64,000 nt of DNA from CAWCDJ01 sp963778675. Lineage in GTDB: Bacteria; Acidobacteriota; Terriglobia; Bryobacterales; Bryobacteraceae. The position numbers were made by a program, and so were the translations under genes. Below are positions 17,406 through 27,267 of the stretch, one piece after another. Below the pieces are notes generated by a model. That model was not told where the DNA came from. It ran no database searches and was given only the letters and a program-made list of their open reading frames with translations. The DNA lies in contig CAVZVI010000011.1 of NCBI GenBank assembly GCA_963778675.1, positions 248,001 through 312,000 of the forward strand, written 5' to 3'. Each line of letters starts with the position of its first letter. Within the stretch, counting starts at the first letter, position 1.

Positions 17406-20400
17406 ATGAGAATCCGTTTCATCGAATTTGCCGTGATGCTCGCACTGGGTACCGCCATGTGCTTCGGCCAAGGGACTATCAGCACGGTCGCCGGAAGTTC
17501 CAAGTGCTGCAACTCCGCGGACGGCGGCCAGGCTGTGGATACTTGGCTGCCGTCGGCCAGCGGAATCACCGTAGACCGGCTGGGGAACCTGTACATCTGG
17601 GATGGCTCTTCGAGCAAGGTGCGGAAGGTGAGCCCGTCCGGAATCATCACGACGGTGGCGGGCAACGGAATGTTCGGCTACTCCGGGGACGGCGGTCCGG
17701 CCACCAGCGCGCAGATTTTTGCCGCAGGGAGTGTTTCGGGACTGGCGGTGGACGCCGCGGGGAACCTCTATATCGGCGACGGGCAGAACCATGTGGTGCG
17801 GAAGGTCAACACCGCGGGCGTCATCAGCACGGTAGCCGGGAACGGTTCGCCGGGCTTCTCGGGAGACGGCGGCCCGGCCACCAGCGCGCAACTGGATTTC
17901 CCGGCGGGAATCGCGCTCGACAGCGCAGGCAACCTGTATATTGCAGACTCGTCGAACAACCGCGTCCGCAAAGTGACACCCGCAGGGATCATCAGCACGG
18001 TGGCCGGCAACGGCAACGTCAGCTACTCCGGCGATGGCGTGCAGGCGACTGCCACGGCAGTGGACCGGCCCGAGGGCGTGACAGTAGACAGCGCGGGCAA
18101 CCTTTATATCTCTGAGACGAGCAGCGCCCGGGTGCGGAAGGTGAATCCGAGCGGAATCATCAGCACGATTGCCGGGCAGACCAATAAGACAACCGGCTAT
18201 TCGGGTGACGGCGGGCCTGCCACGGCGGCGACGCTCTACGGGCCGATCGGGATGGCGGTGGACCAGTCAGGGAATCTCTATATTGCCGACAACCAGAACG
18301 GACGGGTTCGCAAGGTCGATCCAGCCGGGATCATCACGACCTACGCTGGAATCGGCGGGGGCACGGCATCCACTCCGATCGGCGATGGCGGTCCGGCCAC
18401 CAGCGCGTATATCGGCGTGTGCAAAGACGTGGCTCTGGACGCCGCGGGGAACCTCTATATCGCGGCCAGCGCGGGGGGCATCGTCCGCGTCCGGAAGGTC
18501 ACGGTGGGCGGGGGGCTGTCGGTGAGTCCGAGTTCGTTGTCGTTTGCTTTTGCGATTGGCGGCGCGACGCCCGCGAGCCAGACGGTGAGCGTTACGGCGG
18601 CAGGAGCGGCGAGCTTTACGGCCGCGGCTTCGACGACCTCGGGAGGCAACTGGCTCACGGTGAGCCCGACCAGCGGCAGCACTCCGGCAACGTTGACCGT
18701 CTCGGTGAACCCGGCGGGGATGCCGGGCGGGGTGTACCAGGGTGCGATCACGCTGACGCCGAGCGGATCCGGTGGGTCGGCTCAAACGTTCTCTGTGACG
18801 CTGACCGTGACTGGCGCGGGGGCGCCCTCGTTCACGGCAAGCAGTGTGCTGAATGCACTCGGGTATCAGGCCAAGCTGGCGCCCGATACGGTGTTCGTGA
18901 TCTTCGGAAGCGGCATGGGGCCGGCCACGCTGGCGGCGGCCGCAGGGCCCAACTACCCGACGACCGTCGGCGGCACGTCGATTACGTTCACACCCACGGG
19001 CGGCGGGGCCGCCATCAACGCGAAAATGGTGTACTCGGCAGCCGGGCAGGTTGCCGGCCTGCTGCCTTCCTCGATCGCGCCGGGGACCTACGCGGTGCGG
19101 GTGACGTACAATACCCTGCCCAGCGCGCCGCAAAACGTGACGGTGGTGGCGCGCAGTTTCGGCATCGCGACGGCCAACAGCGCGGGTACCGGAACGGCAC
19201 AGGCGACGATCGGCAATGTGAACGGCGGCGTGAGCCTGACCCGGTTCACCAGCGGCAGCGTGGCGTTCGGCGGGCTCAACTGGACGCTCTCGCCGGCGCA
19301 CCCGGGAGACACGCTGGTGCTGTGGGGCACGGGCGGGGGCGCGGATCCGGCCAATGACACGGGAGGGACCTCCGGCGACCAGACGCAGGCCGGCAATTTC
19401 AGCGTGATCGTGAGCGGACGGCAGATTACGCCGCTGTATGCGGGCGCATCATCCGGATATCCGGGACTGTGGCAAGTCAATTTCACGCTGCCCGCGGACA
19501 TTACGCCGGGCTGCTTCACGTCGGTGCAGGTGAGCGCGGGCGGAGAGTTGAGCAACGCCGTCTCGGTGCCGATTGCCGCCAACGGACAGAGCGTGTGCGC
19601 GGATTCCCAATTGAGCGGAGACGCCCTCACGATTCTGGACCACGGCGGCACGATCGCCGGGGGTGGGTTCGCAGTCGCTAAAGTCAAGGCCACTTCGACC
19701 TACGTCCTCGGCGGCACGCCCACGACGACCACGACTTCCCAGGAGAGCGTGAGCGGAGGGTTCCTGGTTTACAACGCCGCGGAATACGGGGCGCTCAACG
19801 GGGGCATCAAGATCGGCGCGTGCACGGTGACCGACCGGACGGGGGCGGCTGATGCGAAGAATCCCGCGGCGCCGGATGGCTATCTCGATGCCGGCGTTCC
19901 GTTGCCGGTCAGCGGCCCGGGGTTGGCGAGCGGCGCGGGCATGACCGTGGCCAGCACAAATCCGGGGCCGGTCTACGACCTGCTGCTGCCGGACGGGACC
20001 ATCGTGGGCGGCGGCAAGTATACGATCAGCGGGAACGGCGGCAAGGGAGTCGGCGCGTTCAGCGCCGCAGTGAATTTCCCGGCCGGCTTCACGATCACGA
20101 ACTGGGATTCGCTGACGAGCATCGACCGGAGCAAGGCGCTTACGCTCAACTGGACGGGCGGCGGGACGGACCAGATCGACATCATCGGAAGCAGTTACGC
20201 GGTGGTCGGGAAGGACTCATCGAACAGCAACATACTGCACACGGTGACTTTTACGTGCCAGGTTCCCGCCGCGCCAGGCACTTACACGATTCCGGCCGCC
20301 GTGCTCGGGTACCTGCTGCCGGCCGGCGTCGACGCGGCGTCCCTGGCCAGCGGCTCGGGCAACCTGGCGGTCGAGGAGGTCAACACGCAGTTGTTTACCG

Positions 20401-20483
20401 CGCCGCTGGTGGGCGGAGGACAAACCGCGTTCGGCGGCTTCGCGGCAGTTCAGGCTTATTCGAAGAACCTGGCGATTCAATAA
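17406..20483 (+). CDS. Secreted NHL-repeat / BACON-like / Solibacter-type C-terminal domain protein
   Basis: A 1025-residue exported protein with a signal peptide (FIEFAVMLALGTAMCFGQG). Six NHL-type propeller repeats of about 56 residues follow (pattern TVAGNG-SGDGGPATSA-AGNLYIAD-RVRKV), from residue 20 to about 370. Next is a BACON-like beta-sandwich (LSVSPSSLSFAFAIGG, NWLTVSPTSG). An Ig-like tail with the motif LVLWGTGGG resembles the 'Solibacter uncharacterised C-terminal' family as I recall it. A further C-terminal beta region of about 280 residues is unassigned. The Shine-Dalgarno AGAGGGG precedes ATG 17406. It is a tandem paralogue of the next gene. Likely extracellular binding or scaffolding; no enzymatic motif seen. 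Confidence 0.82.
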   Translation: MRIRFIEFAVMLALGTAMCFGQGTISTVAGSSKCCNSADGGQAVDTWLPSASGITVDRLGNLYIWDGSSSKVRKVSPSGIITTVAGNGMFGYSGDGGPATSAQIFAAGSVSGLAVDAAGNLYIGDGQNHVVRKVNTAGVISTVAGNGSPGFSGDGGPATSAQLDFPAGIALDSAGNLYIADSSNNRVRKVTPAGIISTVAGNGNVSYSGDGVQATATAVDRPEGVTVDSAGNLYISETSSARVRKVNPSGIISTIAGQTNKTTGYSGDGGPATAATLYGPIGMAVDQSGNLYIADNQNGRVRKVDPAGIITTYAGIGGGTASTPIGDGGPATSAYIGVCKDVALDAAGNLYIAASAGGIVRVRKVTVGGGLSVSPSSLSFAFAIGGATPASQTVSVTAAGAASFTAAASTTSGGNWLTVSPTSGSTPATLTVSVNPAGMPGGVYQGAITLTPSGSGGSAQTFSVTLTVTGAGAPSFTASSVLNALGYQAKLAPDTVFVIFGSGMGPATLAAAAGPNYPTTVGGTSITFTPTGGGAAINAKMVYSAAGQVAGLLPSSIAPGTYAVRVTYNTLPSAPQNVTVVARSFGIATANSAGTGTAQATIGNVNGGVSLTRFTSGSVAFGGLNWTLSPAHPGDTLVLWGTGGGADPANDTGGTSGDQTQAGNFSVIVSGRQITPLYAGASSGYPGLWQVNFTLPADITPGCFTSVQVSAGGELSNAVSVPIAANGQSVCADSQLSGDALTILDHGGTIAGGGFAVAKVKATSTYVLGGTPTTTTTSQESVSGGFLVYNAAEYGALNGGIKIGACTVTDRTGAADAKNPAAPDGYLDAGVPLPVSGPGLASGAGMTVASTNPGPVYDLLLPDGTIVGGGKYTISGNGGKGVGAFSAAVNFPAGFTITNWDSLTSIDRSKALTLNWTGGGTDQIDIIGSSYAVVGKDSSNSNILHTVTFTCQVPAAPGTYTIPAAVLGYLLPAGVDAASLASGSGNLAVEEVNTQLFTAPLVGGGQTAFGGFAAVQAYSKNLAIQ

Positions 20484-20492
20484 GGCGGCTTC

Positions 20493-23400
20493 ATGAAACT
20501 CACGCACGGTATCTGGATTTCTTTTCCGCTTCTGTTGGCCGCCTGGAGTATTCCGTGCGGCGCACAGGCGATCATCACGACGGTTGCCGGCACGGGGACG
20601 GGAGGCTTTTCGGGGGATGGAGGCCCGGCAATCAACGCCAAGCTGGGCGGGAGTCTCGGTGTGGCAGCCGATCACTCCGGGAACCTGCTGATCGTGGATG
20701 GCGGCAATAACCGCATTCGCAAAGTGGATGCGGCCGGCATCATCACGACCATTGCGGGAGGCGGGTCCGCCGCCGGGAGCGGGGACGGCGGCCCGGCGAC
20801 CAACGCGCAGGTGTTTCCGAACAGCGTTACCGAAGACGGCGCGGGCAACCTGTACCTCTCGCAGGGCGCGAGCATCCGCAAAGTGAACACCGCGGGAATC
20901 ATCAGCACGGTGGCCGGCACGGGGCTCCCCGGCTTCTCGGGCGATGGCGGGCCGGCGACCAGCGCGGCGATCTTTTGCACGAACGTGGCTGCGGATAGCG
21001 CGGGAAACCTCTATCTTTCCGACTCTCTGAACCAGCGCATTCGCAAGGTCGATACGTCAGGGATCATCACGACCGTGGCCGGGACCGGGGAGCAGGGCTA
21101 CTCCGGCGATGGCGGCCCGGCGACCAGCGCGAAACTCGCGCTACCGCAAGGCCTCACGGTGGACGGCGCGGGCAACCTGTACTTCGCGGACAACGCCACG
21201 CACATCCGCAAGGTGGACACCAACGGGATCATTACGACCGTGGCGGGCAGCGGCAGCCCGCTGGCGCTCGGCGACGGGGGTCCAGCTACCAGCGCCGGCA
21301 TGACTCCGGTCTGGGTCGCCGTGGATTCGGCGGGGAACCTCTACATCGCGGACGCGGGCGGCGGGAAGATCCGCAAGGTGAACACGTCGGGGATCATCAG
21401 CACGCTGGCGGGAGGCGGACACAATATCGGACAGGGGAACGGCGACGGCGGCCCGGCGACCAGCGCCTGGTTCGCCAACATCAGCGCGGTGGCCGTGGAT
21501 CCAGCCGGAAACGTCTACATCGCGGATAGCGGCGCCGACCGGATTCGCGAGGTCTCCTCGGGCGCCGCGGGCTCGCCGATATCGGTGAGTCCGGCATCGC
21601 TCTCGTTTTCGTATACCACCGGCTACGCCGCTCCGCCGAGCCAGACGGTCGTGATTATCAGTCCCGGCGCGACGTTGACGTTCAGTGCCGCGGCATCGAC
21701 AACCTCCGGCGGCAACTGGCTCTCGGTAAGCCCCGCGAGCGGCACAGTGGGGACGACGTTGACCATATCGGTGAATCCCGCGGGGCTTTCACCGGGGACC
21801 TACAACGGCACGGTTACGATCACGCCGAGCGGCACGGGCAATTCGCCGCAAACGGTGCCCGTCAAGCTGAGCGTGAACTCGCCGGCGAGCCAGGGAGTGA
21901 TCTCGACGGTCGCCGGCAACGGGTTTATTCCATTCTCCGGAGAGGGCGGACCGGCCACCAGCGCGGCGCTGGGAGCGAACGCAGTGGCAGTGGACAGCGC
22001 AGGGAACCTCTATGTTGCGGACATCATCAGCAGCCGGGTCCTGAAGGTGAACGCGGCCGGGACCATCACGACGCTGGCGGGGAACGGAGCCATTACGTTT
22101 GCGGGCGACGGCGGCCCGGCAACGCACGCTTCGTTCTTCAACCCCAGCGGCGTTGCGGCCGACAATGCGGGCAACGTCTACATCGCGGACAGCATGAACA
22201 ACCGCATCCGCAAAGTGGACAGCGCGGGAACCATCAGCACGGTTGCCGGAAACGGATCGGTGGGTTTCACGGGGGATGGCGGTCCGGCAACCAGCGCGAG
22301 CCTGTGGACTCCCCTGGATGTGGCGGTGGACAGCACGGGGAATCTTTACATCGCGGATAGCGGAAACAACCGGATCCGTAAGGTCAATACGGCCGGCGTC
22401 ATCACGACGGTTGCGGGCGGCGCGCCGGTGCCCGGCTATTCGGGAGACGGCGGCCAGGCTGTAGGCGCGGGGCTCTTTCTTCCCGGTGGCGTAACGGTCG
22501 ACCCGTCAGGGAACCTCTACATCGCGGATATCGGTAACAATCGCATCCGCAAGGTGAACGCTGCCGGGACCATCAGCACGGTGGCAGGGAACGGCACCAA
22601 GAGCTTTTCGGGAGACGGGGGAGCGGCCGCCGGCGCCGGCCTGAACCTGTTCGGGGCACACGCAGGCCTGGCGGTCGACGGCGCGGGCAACCTGTATATT
22701 CCGGACATCGCGAACCACCGCATCCGCAAGGTGGGCGCCTCGGGAATCATCAGCACGGTGGCCGGCAACGGGATCGCGGGGTTTTCGGGTGACGGCGGCC
22801 CGGCTATCACTGCCGGCCTTAATAACCCCGGCGACGTAGCGGTGGACAGCGCGGGTAACTTATATATCGCCGATACGACTAACAACCGCGTCCGCAAAGT
22901 TACTTCGGGAGCGGCCGGCGCTCCTCCGGCTATCTCGTCCAACGGAATCGTTAACGGCGCGAGTTTCCAGCCCGGCGTCGTGGCTAATTCGTGGGCGACG
23001 ATTCTGGGAACCAATCTATCGTCCACCACGGATACCTGGGCGAACGCCATCGTGAACGGAAAGCTGCCCACCACGCTCGACGGAGTCTCGGTAACGATCG
23101 CAGGGAAGGCCGCATATCCCGACTATGTCAGCCCGACGCAGATCAACGTCCTGGTTCCCGATATCTCCCCGGGGGCCGCGCAGGTTACGGTGACCACTCC
23201 TCGGGAACAAGTTCGACATTCACGGTGACGGCCGGCGCGTACGGTCCTGCGTTCTTTTCCTGGCCGGCCAAACAGGTGGTGGCCACGCGGCAGGACTTCA
23301 GCTTCGCCGTCAAAGACGGCACCTTCCCCGGCGTAACGACGGTGGCGGCCAAGCCGGGCGACGTGATCATACTGTGGGGGACGGGATTCGGGGCAACCTC

Positions 23401-23647
23401 GCCGGCGCCACCGGCAGGAGTCCAGGTTCCGGCCGATCAGACTTACTCGACCGGCACGCTGCCGGTAGTCACGATCAACAACATCCCGGCCACGGTGTAC
23501 GGCGCCGCCCTGGCGCCGGGCTATGCGGGACTCTACCAGGTAGCGATCCAAGTGCCCGGCACGCTGGCGGACGGCGACTGGCCGGTCACGGCGACAGCCG
23601 GAGGCGTGTCGTCGCCCAGCGGGATGGTTCTGTCGGTAAAGAGGTAG
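20493..23647 (+). pseudogene. Second NHL-repeat secreted protein, frameshifted near its C-terminus
   Basis: Tandem paralogue of the preceding gene, with a signal peptide (ISFPLLLAAWSIPCGAQA). It has twelve NHL-type repeats, six before and six after a central BACON-like domain (SVSPASLSFSYTTGYAAPPS), followed by the Solibacter-type tail. The first frame ends at 23228 after VTVTTPREQVRHSR. The expected continuation (GTSSTFTVTAGAYGPAFFSWPA, then VIILWGTGFGATSP) is intact in the next frame to the TAG at 23647. Restoring VTT-SSGTSSTF needs one extra base at about 23195-23198, so a single-base loss (mutation or sequencing/assembly error) splits an otherwise complete gene of about 1050 residues. Confidence 0.8.
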
Positions 23648-23650
23648 AGT

Positions 23651-25312
23651 TCACGCGCGCAGCTTCACTGACTCTTTGGCCGCGCCCGCTTCGAAGGCTA
23701 ACGGCGCGGCGGCCTTGGAAAGATCGCCGCCGTCGATTGTGATCGCCCGGCTCGCGGCACCCTCGACCTGCAGGAAGACGGCAGCCGGTGTCAGGACGCG
23801 GGCGGCAGTCAGCAGGGTTTCCTGCGTGTCGACGAATCGCAAGACGGATTTCGCGTCCGGGTTGCCCTGCGCGCTGAGGCCGCTGAGCGAGGCGCCGGTT
23901 ACGTGATCCAAAACGACCGCGGGCCGGAGATCGGGCTTAACGACATCGAAGCGCACGCTGTTCAGGGTCAGCCCGCGCACGTTGCGGGCATACAGGCCGT
24001 AAGCCGGGGGCGTTCCGATCTCGAAATATTCTCCGGCGACCTGCGGAACTTCGCGGCCCGCCTCCCCGGCCGTGCCCCCTCCGCCATAAGTTACGCGGAC
24101 ATCGTTGAACGCGATGTCTTCCAGGAATCGATCGCCGATGCCGTTGAGCACGATGCACTGGCGGGTCTCGCCGGGGCGGTAATTCTGCTGGAACGCGATG
24201 TCGTCGTACTGCCTGCCTTCGGAGACCACGTTTGCCCGGATGTTACTGAAGGTGATGTTCTTCAAGAACCCGTTCTGCGGCGGTTGCGCCGAGGCGGCGC
24301 CGCGGGAGCGGTTATTCAGGTTGATCGAGATAGGCCCCGTCACATCCTGCATCACGAGGTTGGAGAAGAGAATGTTTTGCACCTGGGATTCCGGGCCGAA
24401 GTGCAGCTTGATCGGACAGCCGTAGGTTTGATAGATGACGCAGTTGGAAATCGTCACGTTCTCCGGATTGCCGCCGCCGAAGCGGAAGACAGACCAGCGG
24501 GTGCTGAACGTGCTGTTCGTGACCGTGACAAAGCGGCAACTGCCGAAGAGCGCGCAGGCGTCGTCCTGCGATTGCACGTCGCAGTTCGTGACGTGAACAT
24601 ACTCGCTGCTGATGAAGTGAAACCCGTCGTTGTTACCGTTGACGCGGTTGTGAATGCGGAGCCCCTCCATCCACACGAAACTGCTTTGGATGACGCGCAC
24701 GGAGTGAAAGGCGCTGGCGACGAGAGTAAGGTCGCGGACCCTGAGATTCTTGCAGCGATAAAAGAGGAGGTGGTAGGGACGCGCCGCGCCTCCCCGCCCC
24801 GAGGGCGGCGGAACGCCGCGACTGGGGCTGCGGAACTGGGCGCCCTGACCGTCGATGGTTCCGGGGCCTTCGACGGTGACGTTCTCGGAATTCACGGCGA
24901 AGATCAGGCCCACGTTGCCGTCGCCGAGCGTGGAATCTCCACGGAGCGGGATCACATCCGCCGCGTGATATTGCTTGCCATCGGCGCTGCCGAGCAGTTT
25001 GCCCTGCGCCGCAATATGCAGGGTGACGTTGCTCTTCATCTCGACGGTGCCGATGACAAACACGCCCGCGGGAACCAGCACGGTTCCGCCCTGGTCCTTA
25101 TGGCACGCATCGATGGCAGCCTGAACCGCCTGCGTGTCGAGGGTCTGGCCGTCACCTTTCGCGCCGAAGTCGAGGATGTTGTAAACGCGGGTGCCGGGCG
25201 CCGTCGCGGCGTCTGCCGCGGGCGCGGCGGCGAGCAAACCCGAACTGAGGGACGCCGCGGACATCAGCCGCAGCCAGGCGCGTCTCGATCTGGGATCGTT
25301 AGAGTCAAGCAT
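23651..25312 (-). CDS. Secreted GH28-like right-handed beta-helix protein (pectin-active type)
   Basis: A 553-residue exported protein whose N-terminus (SRRAWLRLMSAASLSSGLLAAAPAA) looks like a Tat signal. It opens with NILDFGAKGDGQTLDTQAVQAAIDAC, the classic start of GH28 polygalacturonases and pectate-lyase-like helices. GH28 positions are partly kept: NNDGFHF near 226 (for NTD), SQDDACALFG near 249 (DD), and CPIKLHFG near 300 (for RIK). GSCRFV near 256 stands where GHG is usual, so the catalytic His seems replaced. It may be a divergent hydrolase or another polyuronide-active helix. It lies 66 bases behind the dehydrogenase gene in a probable uronate operon. Confidence 0.8.
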   Translation of the reverse strand: MLDSNDPRSRRAWLRLMSAASLSSGLLAAAPAADAATAPGTRVYNILDFGAKGDGQTLDTQAVQAAIDACHKDQGGTVLVPAGVFVIGTVEMKSNVTLHIAAQGKLLGSADGKQYHAADVIPLRGDSTLGDGNVGLIFAVNSENVTVEGPGTIDGQGAQFRSPSRGVPPPSGRGGAARPYHLLFYRCKNLRVRDLTLVASAFHSVRVIQSSFVWMEGLRIHNRVNGNNDGFHFISSEYVHVTNCDVQSQDDACALFGSCRFVTVTNSTFSTRWSVFRFGGGNPENVTISNCVIYQTYGCPIKLHFGPESQVQNILFSNLVMQDVTGPISINLNNRSRGAASAQPPQNGFLKNITFSNIRANVVSEGRQYDDIAFQQNYRPGETRQCIVLNGIGDRFLEDIAFNDVRVTYGGGGTAGEAGREVPQVAGEYFEIGTPPAYGLYARNVRGLTLNSVRFDVVKPDLRPAVVLDHVTGASLSGLSAQGNPDAKSVLRFVDTQETLLTAARVLTPAAVFLQVEGAASRAITIDGGDLSKAAAPLAFEAGAAKESVKLRA

Positions 25313-25378
25313 GGTTCACCGGACCTCTAGTTTATCGCTAAATGCGGCAACATTCCGGGTGCCTGGCGAGCGCAGGCG

Positions 25379-26254
25379 TCAGGATGCTTCCGGTTCCCTG
25401 CGCAGGGGGTGGATCACGGCGGAGAGATCGCGGCTGCCCAAACCCATCCGGGCGGCATCCTCGAACCTACGGAGAGCGGCCGCCCCGGTTGCCAGGTCTA
25501 CTCCGGCGCGACGCGCTTCGCGGGCCGCGTAGGCGAGATCTTTGGCCATGAGATCGAGCCGGAAATTGGTTTCGCAGGCTCCGGCGCTCATGCGTTCCGC
25601 CAGCGCCTTCACCAGGGGGCTGCCAGGCGCGCCTGCCGTGAGGATGGAGACGGCGGCGGCCTTTTCGAGCCCGCTTCGTTCGATCCACGCCAGAGCTTCA
25701 GCCAGTCCCGCCGCCTGCACGCCGCACACGAAGTTGTTGATGAGCTTCATGGTCGCGCCCGCCCCATTCGCGCCCAGGTGCAGGACACCGCGGGACATCG
25801 GCTGAAATACCGGACGAACGCTTTCGAGGACCGCGGCATCGCCTCCCACCAGGAACAGCAGCTCGCCGTTGCGCGCCTGCGGCCTGCTGCCGGTAACGGG
25901 AGCGTCCAACAGGGGACATCCCCGCGATTCCGCAAGAGCGGCCAGCTCGCGAACCCACTCCGGCGAAATGGTACTGCAATCGATGAGTACCGCGCCCCGG
26001 CGGACGGTGTTCAGAGCACCCTGCGGCCCGGTCCACACGTCACGCGACGCGGCGTCGTCGGCAACCATGGTGATGACGACGTCGGCATCCCGAGCCGCGG
26101 CGGCGGGTGTGGCGGCGACGCGTGCGCCGGCCTGCGCCAACTGTTCCGCGGGCTTGGGAGATCGATTGTAGACGGCGACCGGAAAGCCCGCGCCGACAAG
26201 CCGGGCGGCCATGCCCGAGCCCATCGTTCCCAGGCCATTGAATGCGATATGCAT
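25379..26254 (-). CDS. NAD(P)-dependent beta-hydroxyacid dehydrogenase (3-HIBADH/GarR family)
   Basis: An approximately 291-residue soluble oxidoreductase. It shows the N-terminal nucleotide-binding motif IAFNGLGTMGSGMAARLVGAG, the substrate-binding segment LLDAPVTGSRPQARNGELLFLVGG and the catalytic lysine region GAGATMKLINNFVCGVQAAGLAEAL. The family includes 3-hydroxyisobutyrate dehydrogenase, tartronate-semialdehyde reductase and sulfolactaldehyde reductase. The ATG at 26254 shares one base with the TGA of the upstream AraD1 gene (TGATG). With the MFS transporter and GH28 neighbours, reduction of a semialdehyde derived from sugar acids is the likely job (inference). Confidence 0.87.
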   Translation of the reverse strand: MHIAFNGLGTMGSGMAARLVGAGFPVAVYNRSPKPAEQLAQAGARVAATPAAAARDADVVITMVADDAASRDVWTGPQGALNTVRRGAVLIDCSTISPEWVRELAALAESRGCPLLDAPVTGSRPQARNGELLFLVGGDAAVLESVRPVFQPMSRGVLHLGANGAGATMKLINNFVCGVQAAGLAEALAWIERSGLEKAAAVSILTAGAPGSPLVKALAERMSAGACETNFRLDLMAKDLAYAAREARRAGVDLATGAAALRRFEDAARMGLGSRDLSAVIHPLRREPEAS

Positions 26255-27267
26255 CAAAGCATCTCCTCCGCTTCGAGGGTCCGTACCGGAACCGGGTGCT
26301 CCGGCTCGCGGACCCGTTGGAGCGGGTTTCGCAGCGGCCGGCCATAACCCTCGAAATGTACTTGCATGATGTCTCCCTGCTCCAGCCGGATGCCCTCGCC
26401 GAAGCTGAAGGCATCGGCGCCGAAGAAGTGCACATGCACATCGCCAGGGCGCCGGTGCGCCTCGAACTTGAAGTGATGGTGCTCCAGATTAGCCAGCGTA
26501 TGCGACATGGCCTGCTCCCCGCTACAAATGGCGCGCGACCAGAGCGGACGGCCCTCGCGCTCGATCGAGACGGTCCCGGGGACCGAGCCGAACTCCGCGC
26601 CGATCACCAGTTCCGGGCCGATGGAGCAGGTACGGAGCTTGGAAGCCGCGAGGTACAGGTAGTTCTTGCGTTCGAACTCGTGATCGGAAAACTCGTTGCC
26701 CTGGGTGAAACCGACGCGCCACGGCACACCTTCCGCATCGAGCACATAGACCCCGGCAATTTCCGGCTCTTCGCCGCCATCGCCGGCATAGGAGGGAACG
26801 ACCAAGGGCTGGTTGTGCGCCCGCAGGCACCCCGCGTTGCCTTTGTAGAACCACTCGGGAGCCGCGCCGATTCTGCCGGCGGGCGGCCTTCCGCCTTCCA
26901 GGCCCCAGCGGTACATCCGCATGCTATCGGTCAGGTCTTCGGGATTCCCGTGCATCGCCTGGCGATTCCGGGCGCTGGCCATATGGGTGAGACCCGTGCC
27001 GCTGACCAGACAGCGAGCCGGCTCTCCAGGGTGGTCCACCGACGGGAGCAACTTCCACGGGGACACGCCCGCATAGACGGCGTCATAATCGACCCGCTCC
27101 TTGCCGGCGAGGCTCGAAACCATCGCCCGGATGCCGCGCTTACGGGAGATACACTGCTGCGCGAGTTCGTAGACGGAGGAACAGCCATCCAACAACAGCA
27201 GGCGCGGCTCCTCCACCACCGCGAGGCGCCTTCCTTCGGGGCCCTCGAGCTGCACGAGCCGGATCAT
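26254..27267 (-). CDS. AraD1/GguC family protein (fumarylacetoacetase-like fold)
   Basis: A 337-residue soluble protein matching the AraD1/GguC group of FAH-fold enzymes as I recall them. It starts MIRLVQLEGPEGRRLAVVEE, has CLVSGTGLTHMASARNRQAMH in the middle, and ends with HFFGADAFSFGEGIRLEQGD and GRPLRNPLQ. Members are found in pentose/uronate catabolic clusters, where a role in 2-keto-3-deoxy acid breakdown has been proposed. The start at 27267 overlaps the TGA of the MFS gene in ATGA. A longer open frame upstream to 27714 lies inside the transporter gene and is not coding. Confidence 0.82.
   Translation of the reverse strand: MIRLVQLEGPEGRRLAVVEEPRLLLLDGCSSVYELAQQCISRKRGIRAMVSSLAGKERVDYDAVYAGVSPWKLLPSVDHPGEPARCLVSGTGLTHMASARNRQAMHGNPEDLTDSMRMYRWGLEGGRPPAGRIGAAPEWFYKGNAGCLRAHNQPLVVPSYAGDGGEEPEIAGVYVLDAEGVPWRVGFTQGNEFSDHEFERKNYLYLAASKLRTCSIGPELVIGAEFGSVPGTVSIEREGRPLWSRAICSGEQAMSHTLANLEHHHFKFEAHRRPGDVHVHFFGADAFSFGEGIRLEQGDIMQVHFEGYGRPLRNPLQRVREPEHPVPVRTLEAEEML

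Noticed and set aside
17460..23000. Regular DNA repeats that could be mistaken for a CRISPR or tandem satellite
   Set aside because: They are about 165-170 bases, in frame, and encode the NHL propeller units; the spacers are coding and related.
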